41,058 nt of DNA, from NCBI GenBank assembly GCA_022705425.1, contig JAKJEM010000003.1, forward strand, positions 162,456-203,513, written 5' to 3'. Of the stretch, positions 39,520 to 41,058 are shown in pieces. The stretch's first letter is position 1. Each line of letters begins with the position of its first letter. This stretch comes from Planctomycetota bacterium. Lineage in GTDB: Bacteria; Planctomycetota; Brocadiia; CAIUPP01. The notes under the pieces are model-generated. The model did no database searches. It worked only from the letters and a program-made list of their open reading frames with translations, and was not told the origin of the DNA. Position numbers and translations under genes: made by a program.

Positions 39520-41058
39520 ATGGACCTCTACCTGGCGACGAACGGCAAGGACGCGTGGTCGGGCCAATGGCCGCGCCCGAACGCCGAGGGGACCGACGGC
39601 CCGTTGGGCACCTTGCAGGGCGCGGTGCGGAAGCTGCGCGCGTTGAAGGATGCGGGAACCCTCGACGGCCCGGTGACGGTGTGGGTGCGCGGCGGGGTCT
39701 ATCCCCTCACGGCGCCGGTGCGCCTGACGCTGGAGGACTCGTGGCCGGCCGCCTTTGCGGCGTGGCGCGGCGAGCGTCCGGTCTTCGACGGCGGCGAGCG
39801 CATCGCCGGATGGCGTGTCACGACGCTGAACGGCCGAAAGGCCTGGGTTGCCGACTTGCCCGAGGTCGCGGCGGGGCGGTGGAACTTCCGCAGCCTCTTC
39901 GTTAATGGGCGTTCCGCGCCGCGTCCGCGCCGTCCGAAGCAGGGGCTTTTCCGCATGGCGGAGGCTCCCGGCCTGACGCTGCCGGCGCGCTGGGGCGGTG
40001 GCGGGCAAACGCAGTTCGTGTGCGCGGCGGGGGACGTGGAACCCTTCCGGAACCTGACCGACGCCGAGATCGTGTACGTCCATTACTGGATCGAGGAGCG
40101 CTCGGGGATCGCGGCCTTCGACCCTGCGCGACGCCTGGTGACGATGGCGCGACCCAGCCGGACGGCGCTGGTCGGCTGCAACGGCTCGCAACTGGCGGAC
40201 TACTACGTGGACAACGTCTTCGAGGCGCTGACCGAGCCGGGAGAGTGGTATCTCGACCGTCCGGCGGGGCGGCTGTACTACCTGCCCCGGCGGGGTGAGA
40301 CTCCGGCGAACACAGAGGTCCGGGCGCCGAGACTCCTGCAGCTTCTCGTCCTCCGGGGCGAGCCCGAGGCGGGGCGATTCGTCGAACACATCCGCTTCCG
40401 GGGGCTGACCTTCCGCCACACCGATTGGCGTCACCCCGGCGAGGAGACCGGCGGCGTGGACCCCGATACCGGCGAGCGATTCAGCCGCGGCGGCGACGCC
40501 TCCACCTCGCAGGCCGCCAGCGACGTTCCCGGCGTGCTCCGCTTCCTCGGCGCGCGCCACTGCGCCGTGGAGGACTGCGTCATCGAGCGCGTGGGCTGGT
40601 ATGGGATCGAAATCGGCGCGGGGTGCGTGGGACTGCGCGTGGCGGGAAACATCCTGCGCGACCTGGGCGCCGGCGGGGTGAAGATCAACGGCGCGGCGGC
40701 GCGCGAGGCCTGCCCGGCGCGGACGACCGGCGGCCACCGGGTCACCGACAACGTCATCCACGCCGGCGGGCGCGTCTTCCACAGCGCCGTCGGCGTCCTG
40801 AGCATGCACGCCCACGATCTCGAGATCTCGCATAACCACATCCACGACCTCTTCTACACCGGCATCTCCTGCGGATGGGAATGGGGCTACCAGGAGAACG
40901 CCAGCTACAACAACCGCATCGAGTTCAACCACATCCACGACATCGGCCAGGGCCTGCTCAGCGACATGGGGGGCATCTACACCCTGGGCGTGCAGCCGGG
41001 CACGGTCATCCGGAACAACCTGATCCACGGCATCCGCAGCGCCCACTATGGCGGCTGG
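39520..41058 (+). CDS. Right-handed beta-helix glycosidase-like protein, GH141-like (3' partial)
   Basis: Open for 513 codons to the window edge. It starts MDLYLATNGKDAWSGQWPRP, the usual head of such beta-helix enzymes, then PVFDGGERIAGWRV, NFRSLFVNGR and GEWYLDRPAGRLYYLPR. The helix coils follow: IRFRGLTFRHTDWRH, CVIERVGWYGIEIGAG, NHIHDLFYTGISCGWEWGYQ and SDMGGIYTLGVQPGTVI. This pattern matches GH141-type and related parallel beta-helix proteins (alpha-fucosidase or xylanase among known ones). No signal peptide is seen at this start; an ATG at 39503 or 39512 would not give one either. AAAGGA lies seven bases before 39520. It continues the locus behind the sulfatase. Confidence 0.85.
   Translation, partial: MDLYLATNGKDAWSGQWPRPNAEGTDGPLGTLQGAVRKLRALKDAGTLDGPVTVWVRGGVYPLTAPVRLTLEDSWPAAFAAWRGERPVFDGGERIAGWRVTTLNGRKAWVADLPEVAAGRWNFRSLFVNGRSAPRPRRPKQGLFRMAEAPGLTLPARWGGGGQTQFVCAAGDVEPFRNLTDAEIVYVHYWIEERSGIAAFDPARRLVTMARPSRTALVGCNGSQLADYYVDNVFEALTEPGEWYLDRPAGRLYYLPRRGETPANTEVRAPRLLQLLVLRGEPEAGRFVEHIRFRGLTFRHTDWRHPGEETGGVDPDTGERFSRGGDASTSQAASDVPGVLRFLGARHCAVEDCVIERVGWYGIEIGAGCVGLRVAGNILRDLGAGGVKINGAAAREACPARTTGGHRVTDNVIHAGGRVFHSAVGVLSMHAHDLEISHNHIHDLFYTGISCGWEWGYQENASYNNRIEFNHIHDIGQGLLSDMGGIYTLGVQPGTVIRNNLIHGIRSAHYGGW

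Overview
This is high-GC bacterial chromosomal DNA. The layout and protein types point to a Gram-negative member of the PVC superphylum or a neighbouring phylum (Planctomycetota, Lentisphaerota or Sumerlaeota-like); I cannot fix the phylum from sequence alone. The clues are a LepB signal peptidase enlarged by zinc-ribbon-like Cys clusters, a prepilin-like protein with the C-terminal H-X9-DG motif, sulfatases beside pfam12831-type FAD oxidoreductases, and many beta-propeller or beta-helix glycosidase-like genes with no SusC/SusD pair. No rRNA, tRNA, transposase, phage gene or CRISPR array was found.

Region A (1-1900, minus strand): a GT2 glycosyltransferase, an acyl carrier protein and an exosortase-A-associated type alpha/beta hydrolase form a tightly coupled operon behind a good sigma70-like promoter. 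It is followed by a 385-base intergenic stretch carrying one copy of a dispersed hairpin repeat. Region B (1901-4002): a hypothetical gene and a sulfatase with its own promoter.

Region C (4036-13035, minus strand): mostly housekeeping genes. One operon reads coaD, a TIGR00282/YmdB phosphodiesterase, xseA, xseB, nadK and a 2[4Fe-4S] ferredoxin. A second reads a kinase-less 7TM sensor-like membrane protein, a small exported protein and thiD. A third reads a ROK sugar kinase and the expanded lepB. ATGA/GTGA-type overlaps are common.

Region D (13146-18054, plus strand): a six-gene cluster of GNAT acetyltransferase, ROK/ASKHA-like protein, PIG-L-type deacetylase, secreted Cache-domain protein, NTF2-like protein and a UroD-family protein with a methyltransferase-type zinc site. 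It ends in a 7-bp tandem repeat. Region E (18169-22316): two divergent units with facing promoters, a PHP hydrolase plus GH32-like propeller (minus) and a GH32/43-like propeller (plus), followed by the second hairpin-repeat copy.

Region F (22523-41058, plus strand): a carbohydrate-catabolic locus of about 18.5 kb. It starts with a LacI-family regulator behind a near-consensus promoter and a prepilin-like H-X9-DG protein. Then come a 1208-aa secreted protein, a CBM9-like exported domain that appears frameshifted from a GH20-like enzyme, one single and one double FAD oxidoreductase, a sulfatase, and a beta-helix protein cut by the window edge. Together these suggest recognition, desulfation, oxidation and cleavage of a sulfated, amino-sugar-containing glycan under LacI control. 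The substrate is inference.
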